Shown here piece by piece: positions 1 through 10,183 of a DNA stretch of 64,000 nt. The stretch lies in assembly GCA_003313425.1 (NCBI GenBank), contig NHZP01000045.1:1-64000 (forward strand), given 5' to 3'. Both the position numbers and the translations under genes were made by a program. Numbering within the stretch: the first letter of the stretch is position 1; every line of letters starts with the position of its first letter. The notes under the pieces were generated by a model, which was given only the letters and a program-made list of their open reading frames with translations, made no database searches and was not told the origin of the DNA. This DNA comes from Pseudopyrenochaeta lycopersici (lineage: Eukaryota > Ascomycota > Dothideomycetes > Pleosporales > Pseudopyrenochaetaceae).

Positions 1-189
1 GTAGAAACTACTAACGATCTATCTTAGAAATCTGCACCAGTGAAGTCTAAATCTGCACCAAACCCAAATCTGGTCTAGCTGAGTCGCCATTACACGCTGA
101 CTCAACCCCCACTGGCAAATCCCTGCCTGCCCAAGTCTACCACCTTCCTGGCTCGCTGTGCCTCCCTCTTCGCCACTGGTTGCGCTCCT

Positions 190-1245
190 CAGAGCTTTGG
201 TCTTGTATCGTCTGTCCGATGAAGATTCCATCTGCCACCCCCGCCAATACCCTCACTTACACCCTCAACCACCCCACCAACACGACTACCTCGCCCGCGT
301 CCACCACGTCCCCGCCTCGCTGCGGCTCCTCTTGGCCACTGGCTGCGCCTCCTGAGAGGTCTGGTCTTGGATTGTCTGTCCGATGAAAATTGCGTCTGCT
401 GCGCCGCCAATCCCCTCACTTACGCCCTCCACAACACCGCCAACACGACTACCTCGCCCGCGTCCACCACGTCCCGGCCTCGCTGCGGCTCCCTCTTCGC
501 AACTGGCTGCGATTCCTGAGAGGTCTGGTCTTGGATCGTCCTGCCCAATGAAAATAGCATCTGCTGTACCGCCGATACCTTCAGTTACGCCCTCAACGAC
601 GTCGCCAATACGACCAGCTCGCCCGCGTCCACCACGTCCTCGGCCTCGCTGTGGCTCTCTCTTCGCTACTGGCTGCGATTCCTCAGACGTCTGGTCTTGG
701 ATCGTCTGTCCGATGAAGATTCCATCTGCCACCCCCGCCGATACCTCAGTTACACCCTCAACAACACCGCCAACACGACCCGCCCGGCCACGTCCACCGC
801 GGCCCCGGCCTCGCTGTGGCTCTCTCTTCGCCACTGGCTGCCGCCTCTTGAGATGTCTGGTCCTGGATCGTCTGCCCGATGAAAATTGCGTCTGCTGCGC
901 CGCCAATCCCCTCAGTTACACCCTCAACAACACCGCCAACACGACCCGCCCGGCCACGTCCACCGCGGCCCCGGCCTCGCTGTGGCTCTCTCTTTGCAAC
1001 CGCCTGGGCCTCCTCAGAACTCTGGTCTCGGATTGTCTGGCTCCTGATGCTGTTAGTAACCTAGTATATTGTTCGCTGTGTGGGACCTACAGATCATCAA
1101 CACCTGCAGGTACATCAAGGCCAACCGTGGTTAGAAGCCCAGACGGGAGGCTATCAGAGAGACCCTCTGAGAGGACAACAGGTGCGGCATTAGCAGTCAT
1201 GCCTGCAGTAAACGCCAAAATGGCCGCGACCGTTGATGCTCGCAT
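190..1245 (-). CDS. Secreted tandem-repeat protein with dibasic (Kex2-type) sites; repeat frames drift
   Basis: Start chosen at the ATG at 1245, which opens a clear signal peptide (MRASTVAAILAFTAGMTANA, then AP). A 47-nt intron is proposed at 1090..1044 (GTAGGT donor, CTAAC branch, CAG acceptor); it removes an in-frame TAG and joins exon 1 to the repeat frame. About five repeats of roughly 165 bp follow (anchor spacing 164, 165, 165 and 166 bp), each with a Lys-Arg pair in a VAKREPQR context, an Arg/Gly-rich patch and a conserved DAIFIGQ segment. Single-base insertions and deletions between units move the reading frame, so the repeats are not in one frame throughout. A signal peptide plus regularly spaced KR sites is the layout of Kex2-processed repeat proteins, including some fungal peptide precursors. 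The product is not recognised. It may be a decaying gene, or the indels may be assembly errors in a repeat. Confidence 0.5.
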
Positions 1246-1309
1246 AGTGAACGGGGCTTTGTTAAGGATTGGTAGTCTTGAAGTTAGGGAAAAGAGCGCT
1301 GAGTGAAAT

Positions 1310-2313
1310 CATTCACAGAAGATGCGTGTCTAGAAATGAAATAGAGAGATGCTAATGATATGAGTTCTAATTAGGGTAAAAGATGCTTATTTTATATCCT
1401 TTCAAGATACCTCCTATAAGGACGAAAATCGTGCCCCTAACATGCCAAGCTGCTTGCATCGTTTCGACATGTTAGCTACCAAGCCAGACGCATAAACGAT
1501 AGCCCTTCAAACCTATCTGTTTGTCAGCAAAAACAATCGTATAATAAGGGAGGCTCTTGAAGAAACTCGTAGGGTTTGTTCTTGGCAGGGACGTCGCGAC
1601 ATAGACGACAACAATGACTAGACCCGCATTGCCTTGGCATGAACGGTACTTCCCTAGCACCCCCAGTGCACGGCCTATTCGGCATAACGCGGCCGAACTT
1701 GACACAATCGCGCTAATTAATCACCACACTGAACAGAAGGGGGCATAAACGAAGCAGCCGTATTGGGTAACAGGATCAGCGGCTAAGAAACACCTGTCTG
1801 GTCTGTGTAGTGTTTCAAAGCCTTCTAGAAGCTGCTGTAAGTGTCTTAGCGCAGCTCGTGCATTTACTCCGACCTCTAACAGTCTGTGCGTCTCCACTGC
1901 ACCTCCCTTGGCGAACTGTTTCAACCGCTGGTTCTCACTTCCCCAACACAGGCCCAACAGTCGGGATTTACTGACATGCTAGTTACTTGGACGTTTAGCT
2001 ATTCTCGCTATGCTGTTTTGTTGACAACTAAGGTCTTTGCATGATGCAGCAGGGACGTAGAGAAACGCTAGTGTTAGGTATGCTGTCTTTACCTTGTGCT
2101 GCGCTTTACACCAAGTCCGTATGCGATATGCGGCAGCGAGGTAACGGCTACAAAAAACCGACGCTCTTTCGGCATCTGTCTCTGCTGCATTTCCTTCATC
2201 TTTGGATTCGCTGTGCCCCTTTCTCTTTTCTTTCGTCTATTCTTACCTACCCAGCCTAAACGTCCTGTCCTCCTATTTGTCTATCTATCTCCTCTTACGC
2301 CTGCCTACCAAAA
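1310..2313. other. Intergenic stretch, no gene supported
   Basis: Base-balanced sequence without RIP bias. Only short open frames are present (for example minus 1472-1705 and 1721-1957); none shows a motif, signal peptide or plausible splice structure. It probably holds the divergent 5' regions of the flanking minus- and plus-strand genes. Confidence 0.4.
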
Positions 2314-3117
2314 ATGCACTTCACTTGTCGTACAGTTCTGATGGCTGGCCTTTTACAGTCTGTAAGAGGCATAGCCATGGATAATCTTACCGTAGAATTC
2401 AACACGGCGGTTGCTAGTGGCGGTGTTGGCATCCCCGTGGAGCGTGAGTTGCTATCTACGCTGTGCACAGCAACATGACCCTAACACGTAGGCCCCGCAG
2501 CCACCATAGATCCTGCCGTGGCTGTAAGGATAGGCACAGAGCAGAGGCTTCCTGGCTCCTACACGCTCCTTCTGGTTGATGAGGCCAGATGCAATGCATC
2601 CTCTCCGTCTCTTTGCTCTATGCAGTCGGGTCTGGTGTCCTCCCATCAGCTTACGTTTCTCGCGGGCAAGATGGTGTACGAGCTTGTCAACCCAAAAAAG
2701 CCCTCCTCGCAGGCACCTTATGCTATGGAATTGCCAACTAGTAACCTGCCTCTACTGGATGGCTCTACACAGCTTCTTCTAAACACAACAGATGGCCAAC
2801 CTGAGGACCCGGCAGCGTTGTTTGTGGAGCCGTGGGCTAGCCTACACACCGTCGCAGGGAACGTGTACAATGCACCAAGCAAACAGGAGGTAAAAAGAAG
2901 CCTGGAACGATCAAAAAGCAAGAGACCTACTAGGACTGGGTCTGAGAAAGCGCGCAAAACTCGGGAGGCTAGGCCCAAGTCAACGAGGCCGGCTATGAAT
3001 ATTACTGTAAACTTTGACAGCGAGAACAAGAACGAGAATAAGAACCACGGCGAGTTACTACACAGCACACCTCTTGTCTGGCTTTTTGCAGCTCTTACCG
3101 TGTTAGTAGCTGTTTAA
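2314..3117 (+). CDS. Secreted, possibly GPI- or membrane-anchored protein with one intron; weakly PEBP-like
   Basis: Model join(2314..2443, 2501..3117), about 248 residues. The intron 2444..2500 has a consensus GTGAGT donor, a CTAAC branch and a CAG acceptor, and keeps frame across the join. Exon 1 starts MHFTCRTVLMAGLLQSVRG, a signal peptide. The mature part has an YTLLLVDEARCN segment recalling the YTLxMVDPDAP strand of phosphatidylethanolamine-binding proteins, but the full signature is missing. Several N-x-S/T sites are present (NLT, NAS, NTT, NIT). A Lys/Arg-rich stretch (about residues 165-200) precedes a final hydrophobic run (TPLVWLFAALTVLVAV) that ends the protein, as in GPI-anchor signals. 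Secretion to the cell surface is inferred; the PEBP link is tentative. Confidence 0.55.
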
Positions 3118-3418
3118 ATTACACAGCGTAGTCTTACAAGCATATTGTGGATAATCTTCCTTGTGTGGTCTTCGCTCAAGACCAGACCCAAAGACTGCAT
3201 TAGTTCGCGGACGCTTCTACTTAAATATCCTGCCTATAGACCTTGACAGTCAGCAGCGGAACAACGACAGTATCTCGCATTTAGGCAAGGTTTTTCGGTT
3301 AGACGTGGTCCCGGCCACTTAAGAGCCCGTCCCAAAAACTCAGCTCTTAATAACAGCTACCTATGAGCTTTTTTTTTTGCGTCTGCCGTTAGGGTTAGCT
3401 CGTCTTAGCTGCTGCGGC

Positions 3419-3949
3419 TTAAGGGATGGAACCTTTGTCGTAGATGTCACCAATCCACCACCGCCCCCTATGCGCAGACTGAGAACCATGCAAATATTCC
3501 TTTAAGGCCTCTACTCGATGGTTGCACGCCATAGGTTCTGCCCTCTGTCCAACAACGCTACTCCAGTCTTCGAACGATGGCCAATCCGCATCATCTCCTC
3601 CCTCAGTTCGCTGGCCACTACGATCGCTCGGAACTCCGCTTTCTCTCAGCCTGAGATAGTCAAGCATCTGGTGCACTTGCGCTTTTGTGCAAGCAACCCG
3701 CAGTCGGCGGCTTTCATTTCTGCGAAGGACGCCTACTTCTCTGAATGTCTGGCAGAGGCGGCGCTTGTGGTGTTCGTTGATGGACCGGTTGGTGCCAGTC
3801 GTCTACTCTGAAGTAAGCACATCGATTGGAAACCTAGCAGTAGCCAGTCGATATGGCTCAGCCTGCTCGTGAACGGAGTCTACATCTTTCACCTCTACTC
3901 GTTGCTTCTTCCTTCCCTTAACAGCCGTTTTATCGCCTTTGCGTTTCAT
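3419..3949 (-). pseudogene. Small broken gene, one in-frame TAG
   Basis: Reading from an ATG at 3949 gives 177 codons in a single frame to the stop at 3419, interrupted only by a TAG at 3805..3803 (codon 49). The N-terminus is strongly basic; the rest has an Arg-rich helix-like stretch and an acidic Trp-containing segment. A C-to-T change in a CAG codon would produce this stop, the same kind of change RIP makes. An intron spanning the stop was looked for and none kept the frame. I do not recognise the family. The open part below the stop is 3676..3419. Confidence 0.35.
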
Positions 3950-4559
3950 AGGAGCGGTTTTTGTATAATAGAGCCTAGGAAAATAGCTTCTTATGGAATA
4001 GGCACGCTATAGAGTGGTAGGTGGGAAGGCTATATAAAGTTTTGAAGTTCGCGAAGCTACGTTGTTCGCACAGGCATCTTGCCCCTAGGGGCAGGCATTA
4101 CTTCCCACGCTTGTTAACCCCCCTAGGGTCTTGCCCCCGGAGGCCAACTCAATTCTTGCCCCTGGGGGCAACCTAACATAACCCTAAAGGTACAGTTTAG
4201 GTACATAGTATGATGCTGCAGGGGATACGTGTCGAGATTAACGACTGCAGTACCATGCTGCTTGCAGACCAAGACGCCAAAGTCTTCAAGAAAGCATTAT
4301 CAAGTAGTTCTAAGCCTTTGTCTACCTGTCCGAAGGTTAAGGATGCGTATTCTACACGAGTAGCAATAGAATTACAATGACATCGCGTAATGTAAGCAAC
4401 CGTATATTTTGATCAATGTCTTCGCTCCTTCTCGTAACAGTACATTTTTAAGGGTACTTATTAGAAGAACTAGGGCTGATATGCTGCAGCATCATTGTAC
4501 TCTAGCTACTTGGTAGAGATCTAGCGTCGTTATGACGACCCCAAAAGTACTCTAAAATC
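3950..4559. other. Intergenic stretch with a cluster of GC hairpins
   Basis: No coding sequence seen. Contains a TATA-like CTATATAAAG near 4030 and the palindrome cluster listed separately. It separates the 3' end of the 1463-residue gene from the broken gene to the left. Confidence 0.4.
4076..4173. repeat. Cluster of near-palindromic TTGCCCC..GGGGCAA elements
   Basis: Four related GC-rich dyads lie within about 100 bp: CTTGCCCCTAGGGGCAGG, AACCCCCCTAGGGTC, TTGCCCCCGGAGGCC and TTGCCCCTGGGGGCAA. Each can fold into a short hairpin or bind a dimeric factor. They stand out in an otherwise AT-leaning spacer. Confidence 0.5.
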
Positions 4560-7500
4560 TTAGTACTCTAAGCGTGCCTTTTGTAGCATTTGCGTCCATA
4601 CCCAAAGCTGTCGCAGCATCTCAGTACCTTCAACGTTGGCAACAACCAACTTCCTACATAGCCACATGGTCACGTCAACATCGTCCAGGTCACGGTACTC
4701 CTCCTCACCCTCCTCTTCTATCGTTGTCAACAAGTCGAAGGCGTACCTTGTATCGGTACATTGGTATAGCCCGACAACTGTATCGTATACCAAGCGCCCG
4801 TATTGACAACGTTCCAGAGGTTGCTCTCTCCAGACTCCGTCGCTTGATTTTGCCCACCTGTCACAAATTTCTCGAGGCACAGCGCACCTCGCACAACCAC
4901 CTTTCGCTTTGAAACCTTCAAGAAAGATGGCTTCGCCCATGCGGATCGACCGCTGTGTTAATCCCCCGCGCCTACAGTTGCTCAAACTGTGATTGATCTT
5001 GGTATCTTCGAGCCCGCGTCCAGCACAGAATCCACATTTTCCCATCCACCACTTCAACGTGTTGTGCCAGCCCTGTACTTCATCGTCGTTGTCCCAGCCG
5101 TAACCACATAGCAGTGGGGAGATTACGCTTGAATTAGGGCTCTTTGTCGCTGATGGCTGGGATCGTCTGAAGTTGAAAGCACTTATAAGCATTTCAAACA
5201 CGAAAAGAAGCCTCAAGACTGCACTGCCACCCAGAGAGACGCGTTGCCGGAACCAGAACTCTACCTGATTCTTCGCCATGATATCTACTCCGTTCTCCTC
5301 ACTAAGTCTTTCCATCAAAAAGGCTCCAAGGATGTGTTCATCGTAAGCACAAAGTGCAGCAATAGTCCTCTTTACTACCAGCTTCATTTGGCATTTCCCA
5401 TCCCCGTCAAGCGACTTCTCCGCCTGCTCTCTCCAATAACTTCTTTCGGCCTCGTGCTTGGCGTCACCTAGCCGGACGCCTGTAATGATATCTGCACACA
5501 CAAATTCAGTCATGGAGCATAAATCGCACCAGCTAGCACCCCTTGAGCGCCGTGGAAGCTCGAGCGCTTGAAGCCAATCGAAAATTTGTCGAGCTCTTGC
5601 GGAGCTACGGTGACGGTTGCAGTGCTCAAGTAGGTGATCGGGCTCCATCTTCCCACTGTCCGCGTAACAAAGCTGGCAGCCAACGTTTCTCCAGCGTACG
5701 AACTCTTTATCTATACCGTGCAGCCGGTGGCGGGAATCAAAGCGTCTGTTGAGTTCTGCTTCTTCGCTCGTGATGTGGGCCAAAATCTTTTTCCTCTCCT
5801 CGATCACTCTGTCGCGCTCGAAGTGACTTGGGCGACTAAAGATAGGCATACAACCTAGCCATGCTTGTTTTAGTGTGCTTTTGTAAAAGGCAACTTCGAC
5901 TTCCTTCGCCCACGGGCCTTGGCCGATCTTGTGTGGCATGGGCTTGAGGAGGGCTTGCTCATTCGGTGGGGATGAATCTATGCCCGTTCGCTGAGTGGTA
6001 CAACGCCGTTTTGGAGAACTATCGCTGGAAGAAGACGGCACCTTACGCTTTTGACCTTCGATCGTCTCGATACAGGCGTTGTGAGCTGCTGGTTCTAGCT
6101 GCAGAAACTTGTGCCACTCGTTCGATGCCCATTCGTAAATATTGAGCAGCGCAGGTTGAAGCGTATCCGGGAATGCACCGTCAATTCCATATGACATGCC
6201 TCTTTGCAGTGGTCTGTGCCCACTCTGCCATGCATATGCTACATTCGGATCTGCCTTTGTGCTTCGGTCGTCATGCCTGTTGAAAGGTTCTGATATGTGT
6301 CGAATATGTTTATCGGTTACTGCAATCACTAGCTGTCGATATGTCCTAACGCTCAATCGGAAACCCACAGTGCTCGTGGTTTGACGCTCGAGTGCCTTCG
6401 TAAGCACCGACGTCTTCAATGGCTCTTTTGGAACAGTCGGCAATGAAAAGAGAAGCGTGCTATCGATGTCCCCTGCGTGGAACTCTCGATGGAGCATGCA
6501 TACAAATGGCCGAATGAACACAAGATAATAGTAGAGAAGCCGACCAACTTCATCTGGCATGAATCTCACCACGTAGAACTCATGATTGGTCGAGCGCCGG
6601 GACTTGGCGTGCCTGAAGATCAGCGCCATCTTACGTGAATATACACACACACCACGAGATGTCGAAGATCCGTTGCAGTGCTCGAGCGCTGACAGTTCTG
6701 TTCCCCTTGGAGCCTGTCCTCCCAGCAAATACAGCGACAACATCATCAGCTCGGTCATTTGACTGTATAGCTCTAGGTACCGGCGGACCGCTTGGTCGTC
6801 CCAGTCATCATCAGCCAGCAGTCCATTAACCGTCGCCAAGGAAGCCCTGCGAGATAGCTCTAGGTACGATTCTGAGAGGCCATTCGCACTGTCAGTCACG
6901 AAGGAATAGCCGGCGGAAGTATCAGCAAGATGGTCACGAATGCTACCCAGATCGATTGGCGGACTCCAACCATACATAAGTTCACTGCATACTGCCAAAG
7001 TGTCCTGAATAGAGTCGTGGCTGATCTGACGGAACTTCGCCATGGAAAGGCTATGTTTTTCCCAAGAGACGACCTGGCCGTCTTGGCTCCAAGTCACGCG
7101 GAATGAGGGCCCTTCTGAGCGACTGCTTACCCTCCCGTAATCGCGTAGGCTAAGAAGCTCATTCATTGGCGTTGGCGATCCCAGGCACAAATTTTTTCCA
7201 CGGGCCTGATTGAGGAGCTCCACTTGTCCATGGCGTGGTCTAACGCTCCAACCCAGGCCAACATGAGCAAACCGAGGAAGAGTAGCTTCGAGGATAATCA
7301 TTCGAACGCAATAGATCATGGCAGACAATTTTGACGTATAATTCCCCGCGCGTTCGAATGTAGAGCCACCTTGAGTCAAGCCAAGAACACCGCTGGAGTA
7401 TATCAGAAGGGTGGAGGACGGCGTGCCATCCTCATATTCCTCTGTTGATAGAAAATATACAAAGCGGAAGAGCATATCTTCCAGTAGGCTACTCCATGTC

Positions 7501-8951
7501 GCCTCCTTTTTTTCAAAGGGTTGAGGAGTTTCATGATCCCTTCTCGAATCCAGAGCACTTGCAGCGTGGGCCATACTAGTGGACTGGCGGCGCTTCATGC
7601 GCTCAGCCCGGGAAAGAGCTTCTCTGCCATTCCTTTTCGAGAAACTATGACTTTTGGAAGGCTCCTCAAATTCTGATGCAGTCATCAGTAGACTTTCTGC
7701 TGATTCGAACTCTTCCTCACCATCGTCTGTGATGACGGAGGCAGACTCGTCGCTCTCATCTTCCGAAATCGATTCCCAGGTTTCCAAGTTTGGAGGGCCT
7801 GATTTTAATTGGTATGCGCGCGGCTCTGCCTCCTTCGTCTTCATCTCGGGCATAAGGGACCATGCCTGGTCAAACCACAGTTGGTGCAGCGACTCATCTT
7901 GCTCTTTGGGAAGAGACCTGCGTAGAAGGTTTTGTCGTGCGCACTTGTCCAGCCTCCAGAAGCGCACACAGAAACAGAAAACCATCTTGAAGATCCTTCT
8001 GTATCTTTGGGTAGTTGCCTTGCGACCAACCAACTCGAAAGGCGCCTTGTACGTGCGATCGGGGTATGAACTACGAAGCAGACACCGGATTGAAACATCG
8101 GTATAGCGGACTGTGTCTTCACATCGATCAAAGACTTGGTCTAGCGCTGCGACTAGAAGGCTTAGTCTATACTCATCTTCCTTGCAGCTGTACAGATCCA
8201 CGCCTCCGTAGAGTCCGAGGTGCAGATTCCGCACCGTGACGACGGGGATCTGCGCGAGCTGCACGAGGAGCCTGCGCTCTGCACCAGCGAAGGTTTCCGC
8301 CCATCCAGTGCGTCGCATCCAGTTCGTGTTCAAAGCCATGTCGCAACCGCCAAGGTCATTGGTTGCATTCGTTCGACGACGATTCATGCGTTCAAGTTCT
8401 TTAAGATGTAGCTGTTCGAGGCGCTGCAGGCGCGGTGCAGAGGTCTGTTGCAAGCTGCTGTCGACGACAGAACTGCGAGTAGCAGATGTACGATCCTGTT
8501 TCACAATCCAATAACCGTACGCCCCATTATGGTCCCAGCTTTGGAGCATCAGGCCTCGGCTGACATGATCGTGGAGCCATGTCAAGGACTTGCGCTTCAC
8601 GCCGTGCTTAGCAGATAAATGGCGACCCATAAGGTCGATGCTCGTCGTCTTATGGCCACAATGCTTACACGCATTTCCAAGGTGATTGGCAAGATAGGGA
8701 TGGGGCGGAGAGTGGTCTGGTCGCAGGCGGAGCTCTCTTGGGCCTAGGATGTTGTACGGTTTGAGAAGTTCGCGTAGCTGCTTCGTTATATACCTGGAAT
8801 GGTTGTGTTTTTCAACCACATGATCAGCGATGGACTTGCTGGTGCCATGCAGAGCAAATTTGCACAGGCGACAGATGATGACTGGCTCAGGCTCGTTGAC
8901 GTGGAGATTGAGCTGCTCGAGGAGCTCTCTTAATCCGAGTTGAGCCGTCAT
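4560..8951 (-). CDS. Large zinc-finger protein with tyrosine-recombinase-like core (OrsD-type N-terminus)
   Basis: Uninterrupted 1463-residue frame, balanced base composition, no RIP. N-terminal pair of C2H2-type fingers: C27-C30-H44-H49 and C95-C98-H111-H116, in a context like the fungal OrsD/DUF3505 domain. An acidic Ser-rich linker lies near residues 395-440. The central region carries the residues expected of a tyrosine recombinase: R749 in QAPRGTEL, a candidate lysine at K783, R869-x-x-R872 in place of H-x-x-R, H912 in SGHRP, and Y921 exactly nine residues after H912, the spacing seen in XerD. The last third has Cys/His clusters (C1092-C1095-H1106-C1111, then several C-x-x-C pairs). Similar fingers and core occur in fungal telomere-linked RecQ proteins as I know them, but no helicase domain is present here. 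Nuclear DNA binding is likely; recombinase activity is inferred. Its C-terminal third has a relative at 15267..16826. Confidence 0.75.
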   Translation of the reverse strand: MTAQLGLRELLEQLNLHVNEPEPVIICRLCKFALHGTSKSIADHVVEKHNHSRYITKQLRELLKPYNILGPRELRLRPDHSPPHPYLANHLGNACKHCGHKTTSIDLMGRHLSAKHGVKRKSLTWLHDHVSRGLMLQSWDHNGAYGYWIVKQDRTSATRSSVVDSSLQQTSAPRLQRLEQLHLKELERMNRRRTNATNDLGGCDMALNTNWMRRTGWAETFAGAERRLLVQLAQIPVVTVRNLHLGLYGGVDLYSCKEDEYRLSLLVAALDQVFDRCEDTVRYTDVSIRCLLRSSYPDRTYKAPFELVGRKATTQRYRRIFKMVFCFCVRFWRLDKCARQNLLRRSLPKEQDESLHQLWFDQAWSLMPEMKTKEAEPRAYQLKSGPPNLETWESISEDESDESASVITDDGEEEFESAESLLMTASEFEEPSKSHSFSKRNGREALSRAERMKRRQSTSMAHAASALDSRRDHETPQPFEKKEATWSSLLEDMLFRFVYFLSTEEYEDGTPSSTLLIYSSGVLGLTQGGSTFERAGNYTSKLSAMIYCVRMIILEATLPRFAHVGLGWSVRPRHGQVELLNQARGKNLCLGSPTPMNELLSLRDYGRVSSRSEGPSFRVTWSQDGQVVSWEKHSLSMAKFRQISHDSIQDTLAVCSELMYGWSPPIDLGSIRDHLADTSAGYSFVTDSANGLSESYLELSRRASLATVNGLLADDDWDDQAVRRYLELYSQMTELMMLSLYLLGGQAPRGTELSALEHCNGSSTSRGVCVYSRKMALIFRHAKSRRSTNHEFYVVRFMPDEVGRLLYYYLVFIRPFVCMLHREFHAGDIDSTLLFSLPTVPKEPLKTSVLTKALERQTTSTVGFRLSVRTYRQLVIAVTDKHIRHISEPFNRHDDRSTKADPNVAYAWQSGHRPLQRGMSYGIDGAFPDTLQPALLNIYEWASNEWHKFLQLEPAAHNACIETIEGQKRKVPSSSSDSSPKRRCTTQRTGIDSSPPNEQALLKPMPHKIGQGPWAKEVEVAFYKSTLKQAWLGCMPIFSRPSHFERDRVIEERKKILAHITSEEAELNRRFDSRHRLHGIDKEFVRWRNVGCQLCYADSGKMEPDHLLEHCNRHRSSARARQIFDWLQALELPRRSRGASWCDLCSMTEFVCADIITGVRLGDAKHEAERSYWREQAEKSLDGDGKCQMKLVVKRTIAALCAYDEHILGAFLMERLSEENGVDIMAKNQVEFWFRQRVSLGGSAVLRLLFVFEMLISAFNFRRSQPSATKSPNSSVISPLLCGYGWDNDDEVQGWHNTLKWWMGKCGFCAGRGLEDTKINHSLSNCRRGGLTQRSIRMGEAIFLEGFKAKGGCARCAVPREICDRWAKSSDGVWREQPLERCQYGRLVYDTVVGLYQCTDTRYAFDLLTTIEEEGEEEYRDLDDVDVTMWLCRKLVVANVEGTEMLRQLWVWTQMLQKARLEY

Positions 8952-8958
8952 AGCAGCT

Positions 8959-9174
8959 CTACGGCCAGTAAGAAGTACGAGGAGTACGCAGTAAGATAGA
9001 GCTAATCAGTAAGCTGTAGTAGTCGGGGAGAAGGATGTTCGTGATAAGTTGGCAAGCAAAAGCGCGTTGACGCGTAACATGTGTGCGCGTAGAGAGGTCG
9101 CATGAGATGCGAGGGGGTTTGGCTGGAAGAGGCAATGACTTCCCGAAAGGGTTTAGTTTAGGAGAGGGGGGCAT
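8959..9174 (-). promoter_or_regulatory. Upstream open frame just before the 1463-residue gene
   Basis: A 71-codon ATG frame ends 8 nt before the ATG at 8951 and begins only about 20 nt from the RIP-mutated retroelement at 9196. It could be a uORF controlling translation, or unspliced 5' exon sequence. The promoter must therefore be very short or lie inside the retroelement fragment. Confidence 0.3.
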
Positions 9175-9195
9175 TCCCTAGCGGCATACCTGAGT

Positions 9196-10183
9196 AGGAT
9201 AACTAAAGGCTAAATCCTGAATAGGCTGCTGCAGCCCTTTAGTATAACTAAATAAGGAGACTGCAACTACTAGGCAGTTCCTTGCTAACGCTGATAATTA
9301 ACTAAAATCTAATACTATACTACTTCTAAATTATTTCTTAATTGTTTATAGTTATTCTTGTTTCTGTTTTCTGTTATCTTATTTTTATTCTTCTTGTGTT
9401 TTTTTTTCTATTACTAAGTTAGCTTCTGCTTATCTTATAGGGAGTCTTAATTTGTTATAGTAAGATAATAAGGATATAGCCTTAACAGAGCTAGTCCCTG
9501 TCAACTCTTAGCTCTAATAATATAGAGGGGGTGGCCGTAACAGCGCTATCCCTCTTAAAGGTTCTAAAGGCTAGCTGTAACAGCGCTATCCCTCTTAAAG
9601 GTTCTGAAGGCTGGCCGTAACAGCGCTATCCCTCTTAAAAGTTTATTAGGGTTAAATAGACACCTAGCTCTTTCTAGGTAATCCTATAATCTCTATATCG
9701 TAATATAGTGCTCTTATATTTATATTTTTAATATTAATAGTTTAATACTATACAGGCTCTTTCTGCTCTTATTAGCTATAGCCTAACTAGAACAGACTGT
9801 TATGCCCCTTAGGCTTCGCTATTATTTATAGAGTTAATAAAGTAGTTTAGTATAACCCTGTAGTTCTAGTATTGTAAATAAGAGGTAACGCTAGAATTAA
9901 ATGTGCGTAAATAACAGGAGCAGCTTTACCTGTATAGTCTGCTAGAAACGAAAGTAAGTATAGAGCTTAATTAAAAGTAATAAGAAAAATGGTCTAAAAT
10001 CTCATTAAATTAATGTAGCTAATACACTAGCTACTTCGCAAAATCTTAGTTTTGAAGTGAATTATCGTGGTCTGTGGTGCATTATGTTGAGATCTCTCGC
10101 ATCTCCAAGTCTTATCACCACATTTCGCTGACAAAGGAAACCTATCATCACCTGATTGCTCAGGTACCCTGTGCAACGGCACA
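9196..10183 (-). mobile_element. 5' fragment of the 378-bp-LTR retroelement (LTR plus leader), RIPed
   Basis: Matches 60617..61582 along its length. On the minus strand it reads LTR (10183..9827; shorter than the 378-bp form because it lacks about 21 bp near one end) and then the leader down to just before the gag start codon. It is strongly C-to-T/G-to-A mutated compared with the other copy; for example, the LTR end TGTGGAGTT has become TATAGAGTT. It is truncated on both sides, abutting the zinc-finger gene region on the left and a Gypsy internal fragment on the right. Confidence 0.7.
9528..9648. repeat. Short tandem repeat in the retroelement leader (about 3 units)
   Basis: Units of roughly 43 bp sharing GTAACAGCGCTATCCCTCTT, present three times here and twice in the copy at 60950..61020. 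It lies in the non-coding leader of the LTR element. Confidence 0.65.

Noticed and set aside
383..1306. 307-codon Pro/Arg/Thr-rich plus-strand ORF
   Set aside because: It is the complement of the minus-strand repeat gene; no signal peptide or domain, and low-complexity GC-rich repeats often stay open on both strands.
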